A stretch of 64,000 nucleotides of DNA from Ochotona curzoniae. Lineage: Eukaryota > Chordata > Mammalia > Lagomorpha > Ochotonidae. Position numbers and translations under genes: made by a program. This document shows, in pieces, positions 1-9,760 of the stretch (position 1 is its first letter; each line of letters starts with the position of its first letter). The stretch is from positions 41,411,001 through 41,475,000 of the forward strand of contig NW_024465885.1 of the NCBI RefSeq assembly GCF_017591425.1, read 5' to 3'. Under the pieces are notes generated by a model. That model had not been told where the DNA came from. It made no database searches and saw only the letters and a list, made by a program, of their open reading frames with translations.

Positions 1-403
1 ACAAGTGTAAGATTAGGTAGCTCAAGTTAGAGCTTTCTAATGGACCCCTGTTTTCACATGGAATAGTGCACTAGGGGGTCTTCTTACCTGTGTTTGCTTC
101 TACAGTTTTCCTTTATGGCTATAGCGAGGGTTTATAAGTGCTACCTGCACTGTTCCCAAAGGTTAATCCCTAAATAGATCACTTATCATCAGTGGACCCA
201 CTATGTTATGAAATAGTGAATGAATACACCTTCTTATATTTGATGATCATTTAATTTTCCTAGCAACAGCTAACATAATTAACAACATCATACATGGCTG
301 AGAAATCTTAGCAGGCAACTTATATGAAAATCTAGGACCACCAGGTTAGAGACTTCTACAGGTGATTTTCCCAGAAATGAGGTTTACATGATGTTCTTTT
401 TTA
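1..403. other. Unannotated AT-rich sequence
   Basis: I see no gene, repeat family or regulatory signal here that I can support. Confidence 0.5.
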
Positions 404-728
404 AAAAGATTTATTTTTATTTTCATTACAAAGTCAGATATACAGATAGAAGGGGAGACAGAGAGGAAGATCTTCCCTCCAATGATTCAGTCTCCAAGTG
501 ACTGCAACGGCCCGTGCTGTGCCGATCTGAAGCCAAGAGCCAGGAGCTCTTCCAGGTTTCCCATGCGGGTGCAGGGTCCCAAGGCTTTGGGCCGTCCTCG
601 ACTGCTTTCCCAGGCCACAAGCAGGGAGCTGGACGGGAAGTGGATCTGCTGGGATTAGAACCACCGCCCATGTGGGATCCAGGCATATTAAAGGCGAGGC
701 TTTAGCCGCTAGGCCACGCCACTGGGCA
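404..728 (-). mobile_element. Lagomorph C-type SINE, young
   Basis: The + strand shows the element backwards: A/T-rich tail first (AAAGATTTATTTTTAT), then the body, then the tRNA-like head ending GGCCACGCCACTGGGC. A near-repeat TACATGATGT lies on both sides and is the likely target-site duplication, so the copy was inserted by L1-type retrotransposition. Its body matches the copies at 7405 and 31410 closely. Confidence 0.9.
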
Positions 729-1150
729 CATACATGATGTGCTTCCATGCAAGACAGCATCGTTTAGAAATGCTTAACATGTATTCTTCCAGAAGATGAG
801 TCAAACGAACTCAGAAGTCTCACTGATGTAAGTGTCAAGGTTATGCAATGCAAAGTTACCGCATGCATGGAGAGAGCTGTTATCAGTGAACGAAAAGTTT
901 AATACATGACTTGTAGCTGAAATTGTATTTTGCCTGTAGGCACATGTTCAAATGCAGAATATCAGCTTAGGGAAAATGATAGTAGAGAATTGAACATTTA
1001 ATAAATATGCTACAATTGTTGCTGATTACTCAGTCCAAGATAGCATAATAGCTACTGAAACAGCACATGGATATGTTTGTTAAAAAAACAAAAACAAAAA
1101 ACCTTGGTTGGAACGTCATGCCCGATACGCCTTGATTCAATGAGCAATCA
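729..1150. other. Unannotated sequence
   Basis: No feature recognised in this stretch. Confidence 0.5.
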
Positions 1151-1155
1151 TCTCT

Positions 1156-1211
<56 letters not shown>

Positions 1212-1220
1212 CGCACACAC
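1151..1220. repeat. (CT)n(CA)n microsatellite
   Basis: A TC-rich run passes directly into about 20 CA units. The short - strand reading frames here, rich in Val-Cys and Glu-Arg, come only from this repeat. Confidence 0.95.
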
Positions 1221-1274
1221 AAACGATGACAAATGAAACACACACAAACAATATATACATCGACAGCGGTTACC

Positions 1275-1280
1275 TTTATT
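1275..1280 (-). terminator. Poly(A) signal of the KRTAP20-like gene
   Basis: TTTATT on the + strand gives AATAAA on the gene strand, about 240 bases after the stop codon. This spacing is similar to that in the KRTAP6 copies of this window. Confidence 0.6.
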
Positions 1281-1516
1281 GAAATTGAAAATTAAACATG
1301 TTTCTCACATGAGAATTGTTAATATTAGATAAACACCAAAGCACCATTCTTCTAATCGCTAGGAAGTTCCACCAGTCAAAGCAACCTTCCAACATGATGG
1401 CCGGTAACTAGATTAGTAGATTGTGGTTAGATGATAATGACACTGTGAAGAACACTTTCAATACACCCAATCGCTTCAGAAGAAAATCACCTAAAGTAAT
1501 CAGTGATCAGAATTTC

Positions 1517-1675
1517 TTAGTAATAGCCCAAAGACCAGTATCTTCCATAGCAGCATGGCCAGTAGCAACTGTAACCATAGCCACCCAAGCCACAGCCTAG
1601 GCCACCATAACCCAGGGCACCATAACCCAGGCTGCCATAACCCAGGGCACCATAATAATTGCCGTGGTAGCACAT
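1517..1675 (-). CDS. KRTAP20: KRTAP20-like high glycine-tyrosine keratin-associated protein
   Basis: A complete 52-residue intronless reading frame begins [14 protein letters not shown], has a repeated Gly-Tyr-Gly-x-Leu middle and ends [12 protein letters not shown] before TAA. The CYGRYWS near the C-terminus is the signature I associate with KRTAP20-1/20-2 proteins, which are of similar length (about 56-65 residues). The protein would be a matrix component of the hair shaft, packed around keratin filaments. A TATA box (GTATAAAA on the gene strand) lies 80 bases upstream of the ATG and an AATAAA lies about 240 bases downstream, so the gene looks intact and expressible. It is transcribed away from the KRTAP6 array. 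Its replacements of usual Gly by Ala (GALG twice) and Pro-Cys-Cys in the tail are lineage features. Which KRTAP20 member it is cannot be settled without alignment. Confidence 0.82.
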   Translation of the reverse strand: MCYHGNYYGALGYGSLGYGALGYGGLGCGLGGYGYSCYWPCCYGRYWSLGYY

Positions 1676-1754
1676 GGTATCACAAGTGGAAGAATTCAGC
1701 TGGGGGATACAGCCTGTTTCTGCAGTTTCTGTCTCCTGATGGAAGTCAGGTTTC

Positions 1755-1762
1755 TTTTATAC
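1755..1762 (-). promoter_or_regulatory. TATA box of the KRTAP20-like gene
   Basis: TTTTATAC on the + strand reads GTATAAAA on the gene strand, 80 bases before the ATG at 1675. The distance is close to that of the KRTAP6 copies, 87-97 bases. Confidence 0.7.
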
Positions 1763-2930
1763 CCCTGAGCGGTATGTGGGGCAAACCACAATTTACACTG
1801 AATTCTTTCTCCAAATAAGACTTAAAATCTTAAAACTCTCAAAAATCTCTTAACCACATGCCTATGATGAAATTGACCTTGTGACAGTCTGCAAATAAAA
1901 CGATCAGCCACTGGCACCATGTGCATCTTCATCGTGTGGCATTTTTCCTTAAAGTCCCAGCGAACACCAATGACCAGGCTACATGTGGTCGCATAAAGCC
2001 TGCCTGTCCTGCTCCTTGCTTTGATTCTGTATTCTTTCTTGATAATTTCCCCTCCCTCCATAAATGTAGTCTTAAAAGCACAGGTGACCAGGGATGGGCA
2101 GAGAAGAAAGAGGCAAGGAACGGGCAGGTGATATTTCCAAGCCTGTGCATTTCAGTTTTTATTTAATAATCTATTATTTTATCCTCTGAGGATAAAAATT
2201 TTCCTGAGTTGGTTTATATTCTTCAAATGGCAAAATTCTTACCTCTTCTTCTTATATAACTGTCCTAAAATTCTGTAGAAAATACACATTTTGAAGAAAA
2301 TGTGCATGGCTTTCCATTTTTACAGCAAAATAAATCTATCTTTTATGTGCACTTATGTTGAACTTTTGACATATCCACATATACTCCTGCATTAGTTATA
2401 GTTCCTTTCTGTGTGTGATAACTTTTTAGCAGCAGTTTCCTTTGCGCAGTCCAAGATAAATATGAATGTAAAATAAGTAAAAACAATTAGTGGCTTTTTT
2501 CATATTTATTTTATGCTTAATCCTAATTTTTCACATTTCCCCCACCAGTTCTCAACATCCTGGAAGCTCATTATCCACATTAAACTTTTCTCATGTCCAT
2601 CAGTGTCCACTTATCTCCAATGACCTTCTATTGCTACCATATGTCTTCATTCCCTCTCTGTTTTTCCCACACTTTGATCTTTCTTTTCTGATAAAAGTTT
2701 GTAATTACCCATCACACCTGAAAATTTCTCTCTCACTAAAATATAATCCTCATTCATACATTGAAACTCTTTGTTATATTTAACGAATGCATTTCTTTAA
2801 ATGGGCTCTGATTCCAATTTCCTAAAATCATAATAAAAACATTGATGAAAATAGACCCTATAATCAGTTACATTTTGATTTTTATACCATAGTCCACACC
2901 ATTAGTGGCTTTATATCACTTTAATAAGAA
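1763..2930. other. Unannotated AT-rich sequence
   Basis: Apart from the distal promoter of the KRTAP20-like gene I see no feature here. The longest open frames are short, low-complexity and lack any recognisable motif. Confidence 0.5.
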
Positions 2931-2935
2931 GAAAA

Positions 2936-3200
2936 AGTATGGATTCTAATCCTGGCAACCCCACTTCCCATCCAGCTCCCTGCTTATGACCTGGGAAAAT
3001 AGTGGAGGATGGCCCAAAGTCTTGGGATCCTGCACCCATGTGGGAGACCTGGAAGAGGCTCCAGGCTCCTAGCTTCAGATCGGCACAGCTTCAACCGTGG
3101 TGGCCATTTGGAGAGTGAATCATCAGACAGAAGACCTTCCCCTCTGTCTCTTCTCCTCTCTTTATATCTGCCTTTCCAATTAAAAAATAAATAAATAAAA
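2936..3200 (+). mobile_element. C-type SINE, 5' truncated
   Basis: The sequence enters the SINE body at GGATTCTAATCCTGGCAACC, missing the tRNA-like head, and ends in CCTTTCCAATTAAAAAATAAATAAATAAA. The flanks GAAGAAAAAG and CAGAAAAAG may be a decayed target-site duplication. Confidence 0.88.
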
Positions 3201-3620
3201 GCAGAAAAAGAAAGAACGAACAATGGAGGAATGGAAGTATCAATATGTTCTTAGAATAGTGTCCATGAGCTGCTTGAAATTGATTGCTTTATTCATAGAT
3301 TTTTTTTTAAATAAATCGGAAGAAGAATCGGGATCAGATGGATAAGGGTCAGAATATTTAAAGCTTCCTGGTCAAGATTTCTCAGCAGAATGGAATTTTT
3401 TAGAGTTTTTTTCTCAGGTGTGTGCCTTAGCCTAATTTATGCTATCCTTTCGGATGGAGAGAGTAGAATGGAATGCATCCGGGCTACCAAGTATCCATCA
3501 GTGGCCAGTTGAGATAGGAAAACGTCAACTCCTTAAAAAATATGTGAAGTTAGGGACTAGAGATACAAACTGGAATGGACTGGTGGAACAGAAGGTAATC
3601 TGAGCGTGACCTGTGAACAG
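3201..3620. other. Unannotated sequence
   Basis: No feature recognised. Confidence 0.5.
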
Positions 3621-3625
3621 AGTTT

Positions 3626-3965
3626 GTAAGTAGGTGCTGTGGCTCAACAGGTTAAGCTGCAGCTTAGGCAATCACATGCCATCATTGTGTGCCAGTCGAA
3701 TCCCAGCTTTCGTTTTCTGTTGTGCTCTGCTCTGCCTGACTGCCGATGTATCCTTGGAGGCAGCAGATGGTGATGTAAATGCTTGGGTTTCCACCACAGG
3801 AGATGGAATCCCTGCTCCATGCTTTAGTGCTTCAACATGTCTCCCCCTTGTCTGTTGTTGGTATTATAGTAGGTGAAACAACAAACAGAAGATCTCTATC
3901 TCCCTCTCTCCTTGTATCTCTCTCTCTTTCCATTCTTCTCCAGCCTCTCAAATAATGAACAAGTA
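3626..3965 (+). mobile_element. Old C-type SINE
   Basis: The head AGGTGCTGTGGCTCAACAGG and the TCTCTCT...CTCTCAAATAAT tail are still readable, but the body is far more diverged than the copy at 7405, so this is an older insertion. Confidence 0.75.
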
Positions 3966-3979
3966 GATGAAAAGTCCAA

Positions 3980-4145
3980 CGCAGTTTTCTTTTGATTCTT
4001 ACGGATCTTCCACGTAGGCGCAGGCTTCATCTACTAACTTTTCAGATCATTACAGGAAGCTGAATTGGAAATGGGCTGCGGGAACAGGAACCATCACCCA
4101 TACGGGATTCCAACATTGCAGGTGGAAGATCCTTACACTATTGCA
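3980..4145 (-). mobile_element. Old SINE fragment
   Basis: Parts of the reversed SINE body are visible (CTTCCACGTAGGCGCAGGCTT, GAAGCTGAATTGGAAATGGG, CATACGGGATTCC). Both ends are worn away. Confidence 0.55.
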
Positions 4146-5020
4146 TTTTAAAGTCAAATTTAATTAATATTCAAATAAAGGCTAATAAAGGAAACATTTT
4201 TTAAGTTTAGAGACAAACTATACAAGTATGCTATGAAACATTTTAAAAAAATAGTGTATAACTTTGAAGAGACAAGAAAACATGTAGCTGATTATTGCTG
4301 TAATTTACAGAACGGAAAATGGAGAAGATAAAAGTACAGTTCCTTAGATGTTATGTTATGGTCATGATATTTAAAGTGAATTGATGAAGCTACGTTTGCT
4401 AACCTTATCTAACAAAAACACATCGACTAACATTTTGTCACAATAATATGTTTAGGCATCTTTTTTTATATAAAAATGCCTGGAGAGACACACATACTGA
4501 AATATTTTCAATTCCATTTAGCTGACTCGTTGTATTGTCATCTCCCTGACAAGGCAGATGAACTCAGTAATCTTCATATCTAATACACAAAAACGGTTTG
4601 ATCAAATTCAGCATTGCCAAGACACTCTTTTTTAACATGATTGCCTTGAAAAAACCACCTCCAAATACTACAATCTGACCCAGAAGAGAAAACAAATTAA
4701 AAGCATCTCACAGAGAGCTATATGATTTGGGAGATCATTGGAAAATTTAGGATATCTGGGAAAGCAGCAAGTGACTGAAGCTACTGAAACTCTTCGCTAT
4801 TTACACAATACATAATTACAAAGTTTTATTTGGTAGGAGTGGTAGCTTTATATATATGTGAATGTACCATCTATTTAAATGGCTTTAATTAGTTAAAACA
4901 AGCATCCTTAGAGCCATAAGGTGTAACACTCTATTCTTGAGAAAAAAAAGAACACACTAATTATATTAGTCATAAAATTAGCACGTAACATAGGCACATG
5001 TGACACCCACCCTGAGAATG
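4146..5020. other. Unannotated sequence upstream of KRTAP6 copy 1
   Basis: No repeat or gene recognised. This flank does not resemble the upstream flanks of the other KRTAP6 copies, except in the last 70 bases before the TATA box. Confidence 0.5.
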
Positions 5021-5029
5021 TATAAAAGG
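5021..5029 (+). promoter_or_regulatory. TATA box of KRTAP6 copy 1 (no CCAAT box)
   Basis: TATAAAAGG lies 95 bases before the ATG. Where the other seven copies carry GCCAATCACA or GCCAATGACA, this copy reads GCACGTAACA, so the CCAAT box is lost. Confidence 0.85.
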
Positions 5030-5115
5030 CCTCCAGCAGAGAGAATTGCAGACTCAAGTCACCTACACTCCTCCTCCTGCTCCTCCACCCAAGGACAACC
5101 TCAACACCCAACACC

Positions 5116-5352
5116 ATGTGTGGCTACTACGGAAACTACTATGGCGGCCGTGGCTATGGATGCTGTGGCTATGGAGGCCGGGGCTATGGCTATGGAGGCC
5201 TGGGCTGTGGCTATGGCTCCTACTATGGCTGTGGCATCCGCAGGCTGGGCTGTGGCTATGGCTGTGGCTATGGCTATGGCTCACGCTCCCTCTGTGGCTG
5301 TGGCTATGGCTATGGTTCTGGGTATGGCTCTGGCTTTGGCTACTATTACTGA
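5116..5352 (+). CDS. KRTAP6: KRTAP6 copy 1, high glycine-tyrosine keratin-associated protein
   Basis: This intronless frame encodes 78 residues, [11 protein letters not shown] to [11 protein letters not shown], with 32 Gly (41%), 20 Tyr (26%) and 9 Cys. The layout is the KRTAP6 one: N-terminal [10 protein letters not shown], a Gly-Leu-Gly-Tyr-Gly-Tyr-Gly repeat block, the single basic segment [10 protein letters not shown] near residues 40-49, SRSLCGCG near 56-63 and a Tyr-rich end. Cysteines would cross-link with keratins and other KAPs in the hair cortex. The start was chosen because every copy has CAACACCATGTG there and upstream in-frame codons lack ATG. It has two copies of the 7-residue unit, one with Arg for Leu (GGRGYGY, unique in this window). 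AATAAA is at 5624. It is the only copy without a CCAAT box, so expression may differ. Confidence 0.93.
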   Translation: MCGYYGNYYGGRGYGCCGYGGRGYGYGGLGCGYGSYYGCGIRRLGCGYGCGYGYGSRSLCGCGYGYGSGYGSGFGYYY

Positions 5353-5623
5353 AGACACTAATGGAGATTCCCAAACTCAACTCCTCTGACATTGACATTC
5401 ATCAGTCTGATCCCATGTTTAATGAGGCTTATACTTGGATGAAGAAGTCTATTGCGGTGTTACTCTTGTCCTAAAATCTGATATCCCTGTTATTCCCATT
5501 TTCCTAATGAAGTAGGATGAGGCAAAATTTCATGTGAACCATTTCCACTCTCCTTTGATCATGATTATGTCCCAGCAACTGCCTTGATGATGTATATGTT
5601 TCACTTTACTTATATTTTGACCC

Positions 5624-5629
5624 AATAAA
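5624..5629 (+). terminator. Poly(A) signal of KRTAP6 copy 1
   Basis: AATAAA in CCCAATAAACTACTTTAATC, 272 bases after the stop. The 3' UTR up to here is homologous to those of copies 2, 5, 6 and 7. Confidence 0.8.
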
Positions 5630-5659
5630 CTACTTTAATCCAAACATTAACCTTTGTTT

Positions 5660-6199
5660 TTATTCTAGTTACTTAATTTACAAAGTTTCATACTGATTTT
5701 TTTTGTTTTAGTTTCTTAGGAAATATATCCACTACTGCATTAGAGTGATATGTGACATTTGCTTTAACTACTGAAAAATCAACTTTATAAGTCCAAATTT
5801 GACTGTATAAGGTTGATAATATAATATAAATCTTAGTTTCCTTTTCTAATCATGTGATTTAAGATTTGGATAGTTTTCATTATTATGACATTAAACCTTA
5901 TCTAGAAATAAACATTGTATGGATAACAATGCATAAAAGAAAAAATCCACAATTTCTATATTCATGACAATTCTAAAAACACATTAAATTTTGATATCTT
6001 CTCTAACATTTTATTTTAAAATGTTTAAGTGGAAAAACTTATTTTATATGTTTATAGTCTAGTATCTCAAAAATTTCTAACAGAATCTAATACAAATTTC
6101 CTGTATACAGCCTAACATCACTGAATAAAATAGCATTTTAGGAATAGTCTTAAATTTCACGATCTCACCTTGAAATAAAACAGTTCTGTTCGTGTTTGT
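5660..6199. other. Downstream flank of KRTAP6 copy 1, duplicated elsewhere
   Basis: AT-rich sequence with partial similarity to the downstream flank of copy 2 (15450-16050) and, reversed, to those of copies 6 and 7. No gene is seen. Confidence 0.45.
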
Positions 6200-7330
6200 A
6201 ATGTTGCATGAGATCCATAAGGACAAGTCTGATTTCCAGCTCATTACTTGCTGGCTTAATTCAGTGCCTTTGGATTTGTAGCAGAAGAGCTCACTGACCA
6301 GCTGGATGCCCGCACGTGCTGCCCCATGGAGGTCCTCCTCAGCCCCAAGAGATTACCTACAGCCCCAGGCTGCTTAGGCTCCTGCATACTCATACTGATG
6401 TTCCAACTCAAATCCAGCAAGGGAGGGAGAAGAGACTCCTCAAAGACAGATGCATCAGTCGTAGCAAACATGAGCCATGCACACAGCTCCACGTAGTCCA
6501 CCACTTCCACTACAACCTGTTCAACCTGTTGGTTGGAGGCAGGTCACAGGGTCTGCCTGCCCTGCAGAGGAGGAGAGCACGCAGGCTTTCAACAACAGCC
6601 AGGAAGCATGGAGATGTCTGTGCGACAGAAGTGAAACATCAATCCATCCTTCAAAATCAAAATTGAGAAGTTTATTTCATTTTTAATGCTCAGGAAAGAT
6701 GAACCAAGCATTCAGGTTATTTTGTCTCTGATTATTTATTAGAATTTTCTTGGGATATCATCTCGATCCAGGGTCTGTCTGTGGCTCATTTCCTTAGTGA
6801 TTTTCCTTGTATTTCTTCTAATTATACTGGTACCTTAATTGCTCAAAGTAATGATGTCAAATTTGGTAAGCTGAATTATCCTAGGAATCCAAGTTTCAAG
6901 TTGATGTCTGCAAAGATCTGCAAGATGATCTCATATGCTTTTTAAAAGTGTCTTCAGTTTCCACGTTTATTTCTCTTTTATCATTTCTTGAGTTTCTATC
7001 CTTTTTCTTTATCAGACTAGCAATGTTTTTATTATTGTTGGTTAGTTTTAATATCATCACTTGAACTATTTTTTGTTTCATCTCTACTTCATTTTAATTT
7101 CTACTTTTATGCTCATTACTTCTTTCCTTATACTTTGGTTTATCTTGTTCTGTCACAGGTTTTAAAACAGGATAGTAACTTGCTTTATTCACTTTCTTAC
7201 CTTTACTGATAAATAATGTCTAGTATCATGCATTTTTCTGTTGGTTCATTTACTCATATAATTTTTGTACTAACTTACTACCACTCTTTATGTTGAAATT
7301 CTAAAACACTGTATCTTCTCTTTCGCCAGA
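6200..7330 (+). repeat. Block X, arm 1 of an inverted duplication
   Basis: This segment recurs reversed at 38220-39390. Over the 90 bases I compared near 6650-6740 only two bases differ. Toward 7040-7330 the match weakens to clear but diverged homology. The first 430 bases (6256-6690) hold a sequence I cannot name, with long open frames in several phases but no intact ATG-led gene; the rest looks like reversed L1 ORF2. Confidence 0.85.
6690..7330 (-). mobile_element. L1 ORF2 fragment within block X
   Basis: On the - strand a frame reads SLIKKKDRNSRNDKREI, which resembles the linker between endonuclease and reverse transcriptase in mammalian L1 ORF2. It is broken by stops and frameshifts further on. 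Confidence 0.5.
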
Positions 7331-7404
7331 AAGTAATGGTACTAGTTCCTCCAAGATTCACTTTCCAAGTGAAAGACTTTTCTCTTTTAAAACTAATATT
7401 TCTG

Positions 7405-7729
7405 GGCCCAGCGCGATGGCACAGTGGTTTAGGTCCTCGCCTTGCACGCCTGGGATCCTATATGGGCGCCGGTTCTAATCCCGGCGGCCCCGCTTCCCAT
7501 CCAGCTCCCTGCCTGTGGCCTGGGAAAGCAGTCGAGGATGGCCCAAAGCTTTGGGACCCTGCACCCGCGTGGGAGACCCGGAAGAGGCTCCTGGCTTCGG
7601 ATTGGCTCAGCTCCAGCCGTTGTGGCCGCCTGGGGAGTGAATCATGGGATGGAAGGAAGATCTTCCTCTCTCTCTCCTCTGTGTATATCCGCCATTCCAA
7701 TAAAAATAAAATAAATCTTTAAAAAAAAA
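7405..7729 (+). mobile_element. Young, full-length C-type SINE
   Basis: This is the cleanest SINE in the window: head GGGCCCAGCGCGATGGCACA, body with CCATCCAGCTCCCTGCCTG, CT-rich segment, and tail AATAAAATAAATCTTT. It is flanked by an exact 11-base duplication TAATATTTCTG at 7394-7404 and 7730-7740. The frames across it are not genes. Confidence 0.95.
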
Positions 7730-7740
7730 TAATATTTCTG

Positions 7741-8404
7741 CCTTATTACTTGAAACTAGACAACCTTTTAAAATGATATTTCTACCTTGAAAACTTGACT
7801 CGGTTTTCTTTGCAGTCTAATGTTAATATTTGTACATGGTTGATGGGAGTGTGTTCAGGGCTGATAAGAGTTTGCAAAAGTTTTACTCCTTACTGTAAGT
7901 ACAGAGACGAGGATGCCTCCCTAAATGCTTTGCTAGACTTTTATTTTTTTTTTTGTGAATAACATTCTTCTAATTTGATTGCTCCTCTGGTGATCATGTC
8001 TGTTAGCATAGAAAAATGTCCATGAACAGTTTGATTTGCTGGGGAGCCTATTAGTCTTGTGTTAAAGTTGCTACTCTTTGTTTAATTGTTTCTTCTTATC
8101 ATATATGTTGTTCATACTATATTTTTCCTTCCAAATCCATTTTAGGTGTAAATATTGATTAAATAGCTAGGACTTACAGAAAAAAATTGAGGATATTTGA
8201 TTTAAATTGGTTATTTAAATTAATTAAATTCATTCACCTTTGGACTTGATCATGTGTTTTATGGTTAAGCAAGTTAAAAATAGTGGCAGGATCTTTTTCT
8301 AGTAGCTTCCATTGTATGAGTACCAACTTTATTGTTCTTAGCTACTTCTTTTATTATTAAATACTTTACTATGTTTTATGTATTCATATCCATTTTTATT
8401 TTAA
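7741..8404. other. Unannotated sequence
   Basis: AT-rich, no gene or confident repeat family seen. Confidence 0.5.
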
Positions 8405-8735
8405 AAAGACTTATTTATTTTTATTGGCAACTCAGATACACAGAAAGAAGGAGAGACAGAGAGAAAGATCTTCTGTCAGCTAATTCACTCCCCAAGTTGC
8501 CACAAAATACAGAGCTGAGCCAATACGTAGCCAGGAGCCAAGAGCTTACTTCCTGGTCTCCCAGGCAGGTGCAGGGTCTCAGGCTTTGGGCCATTCTTGC
8601 TTGCTTTTCCAAGCCACAAGCAGGGAGCTTGGATTGGAAGTTATCCTGCCAGGAAAAGAACTAGTGTCCATATGGGATGCCGGTACTTGCAAGGAGAGGA
8701 CATTAGCTACGAGGCTACCATTCTGGGCCCCAAAC
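8405..8735 (-). mobile_element. C-type SINE
   Basis: Reversed copy from AAAAAGACTTATTTATTTTTATTGG to GGCTACCATTCTGGGCCCC; moderately diverged. Confidence 0.88.
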
Positions 8736-8815
8736 TCATATTCTTTAAATTCTATTTTCTATTAACTTATATACTAATTTTCATCTTTGATTCTCTCATA
8801 TCTTCTCTTTTCTCT

Positions 8816-8860
8816 CTCTCTCTTTTTTTCTTTTAGCCACTAGGCCATGACATCGGGCCC
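8816..8860 (-). mobile_element. Micro-SINE: head plus A-rich tail only
   Basis: On the - strand it reads GGGCCCGATGTCATGGCCTA, then GTGGCTAA, then an A/G-rich tail. Only about 29 bases of SINE head are present. An exact 16-base duplication, ATCTTCTCTTTTCTCT, sits at 8800-8815 and 8861-8876, which shows a true insertion rather than a deletion remnant of a larger genomic copy. Confidence 0.82.
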
Positions 8861-8892
8861 ATCTTCTCTTTTCTCTTAACAGAAGTATTATT

Positions 8893-9200
8893 AGGGTCAG
8901 TGAAGTAGTGTTGAATGCTGATGCCTACAGTGGCATTATTCAGTAGAGGTACTCAGTCATGTCCTTCTGGCTTCTCTTCTAGTCCAGCTGCCTGCTTACG
9001 GATGCAAAGCCAGCAGGGGAAGGACAGCTCAAGTCCTTGAGTCCTGGGCACTCAAGTAGTAGACCCAGGAGAAATTCCTAGCTCCCAGCTCTAACTAGTC
9101 CATCTCTGGCCGGGCAGCCATTTGAGGGATAAATCAGTACGTGGAAAATCTCTCTCTCTCCTTCACTCTGTCAATCTGCCTTTCAAATAATAGATAAATA
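8893..9200 (+). mobile_element. Old C-type SINE
   Basis: Degraded body with TAGTCCAGCTGCCTGCTTAC, GGGCAGCCATTTGAGGGATAAATC and a CTCTCTCT...CCTTTCAAATAATAGATAAA tail. Confidence 0.7.
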
Positions 9201-9479
9201 CAGGAAGACATGACTGCATAAATCTAAGTAAAGGAAAAAAGGACTCTTACAAACTTCTCACATGTGTTGCCCATATTGTAGTCTTTTACCCTATCCAATC
9301 TATATTCTCTGCTTATGTTCATGATGATGCTCTCCTGTCAATTCCTTGATTGGAAAATAATTAATTGTGAATTTATGGATATGAAATCTCCTAATTTGCT
9401 GCATATTGAAACTCTAATCCTTATTGCACTAAAGATGGCTTTACTGTCCTTGAAGTACTTTTAAAAAAACTTAATCTCA

Positions 9480-9760
9480 TTGATTGTCTCTGTAAGAACA
9501 CTTATTGTCAACCAAATTACTTCTCTTTGTTCATTCATTAATTTGGTTTTTCACTAGAATCAGATAAATATCTTTTCATCCTAGAAAATTAACATGTAAT
9601 CTGGTATATATTGTTTTGTAATTGGTCATTCTGATTACTATTCCCAGGTAAATTAGAACTCTGCCAACAAATAAAATCAGCTTTTTTTTTTTTACTGTGT
9701 TTTAATTATAATTTTAAATACTAGTTCTTTTATTCCATTCTACATATCTTCTTGGCATTT
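9480..9760 (+). repeat. Block A, upstream flank copy 1
   Basis: The stretch around TATCTTTTCATCCTAGAAAA and ATTCCCAGGTAAATTAGAA recurs at about 19210-19450 on the same strand, and reversed at about 35650-36265 and 44880-45070. Each instance lies upstream of a KRTAP6 copy (copies 2, 3, 5 and 6). Confidence 0.75.

Noticed and set aside
434..760. Frames of about 100 residues with GPSSTAFPGHKQGAG or PAPCLWPGKAVEDGPK
   Set aside because: The same peptides recur wherever a C-type SINE lies (7336, 23690, 29893, 31464, 46205 and others). They are SINE translations.
1555..1818. + strand frame with [13 protein letters not shown] repeats
   Set aside because: It is the antisense of the KRTAP20-like gene, which has the promoter, tail signal and family motif on the - strand.
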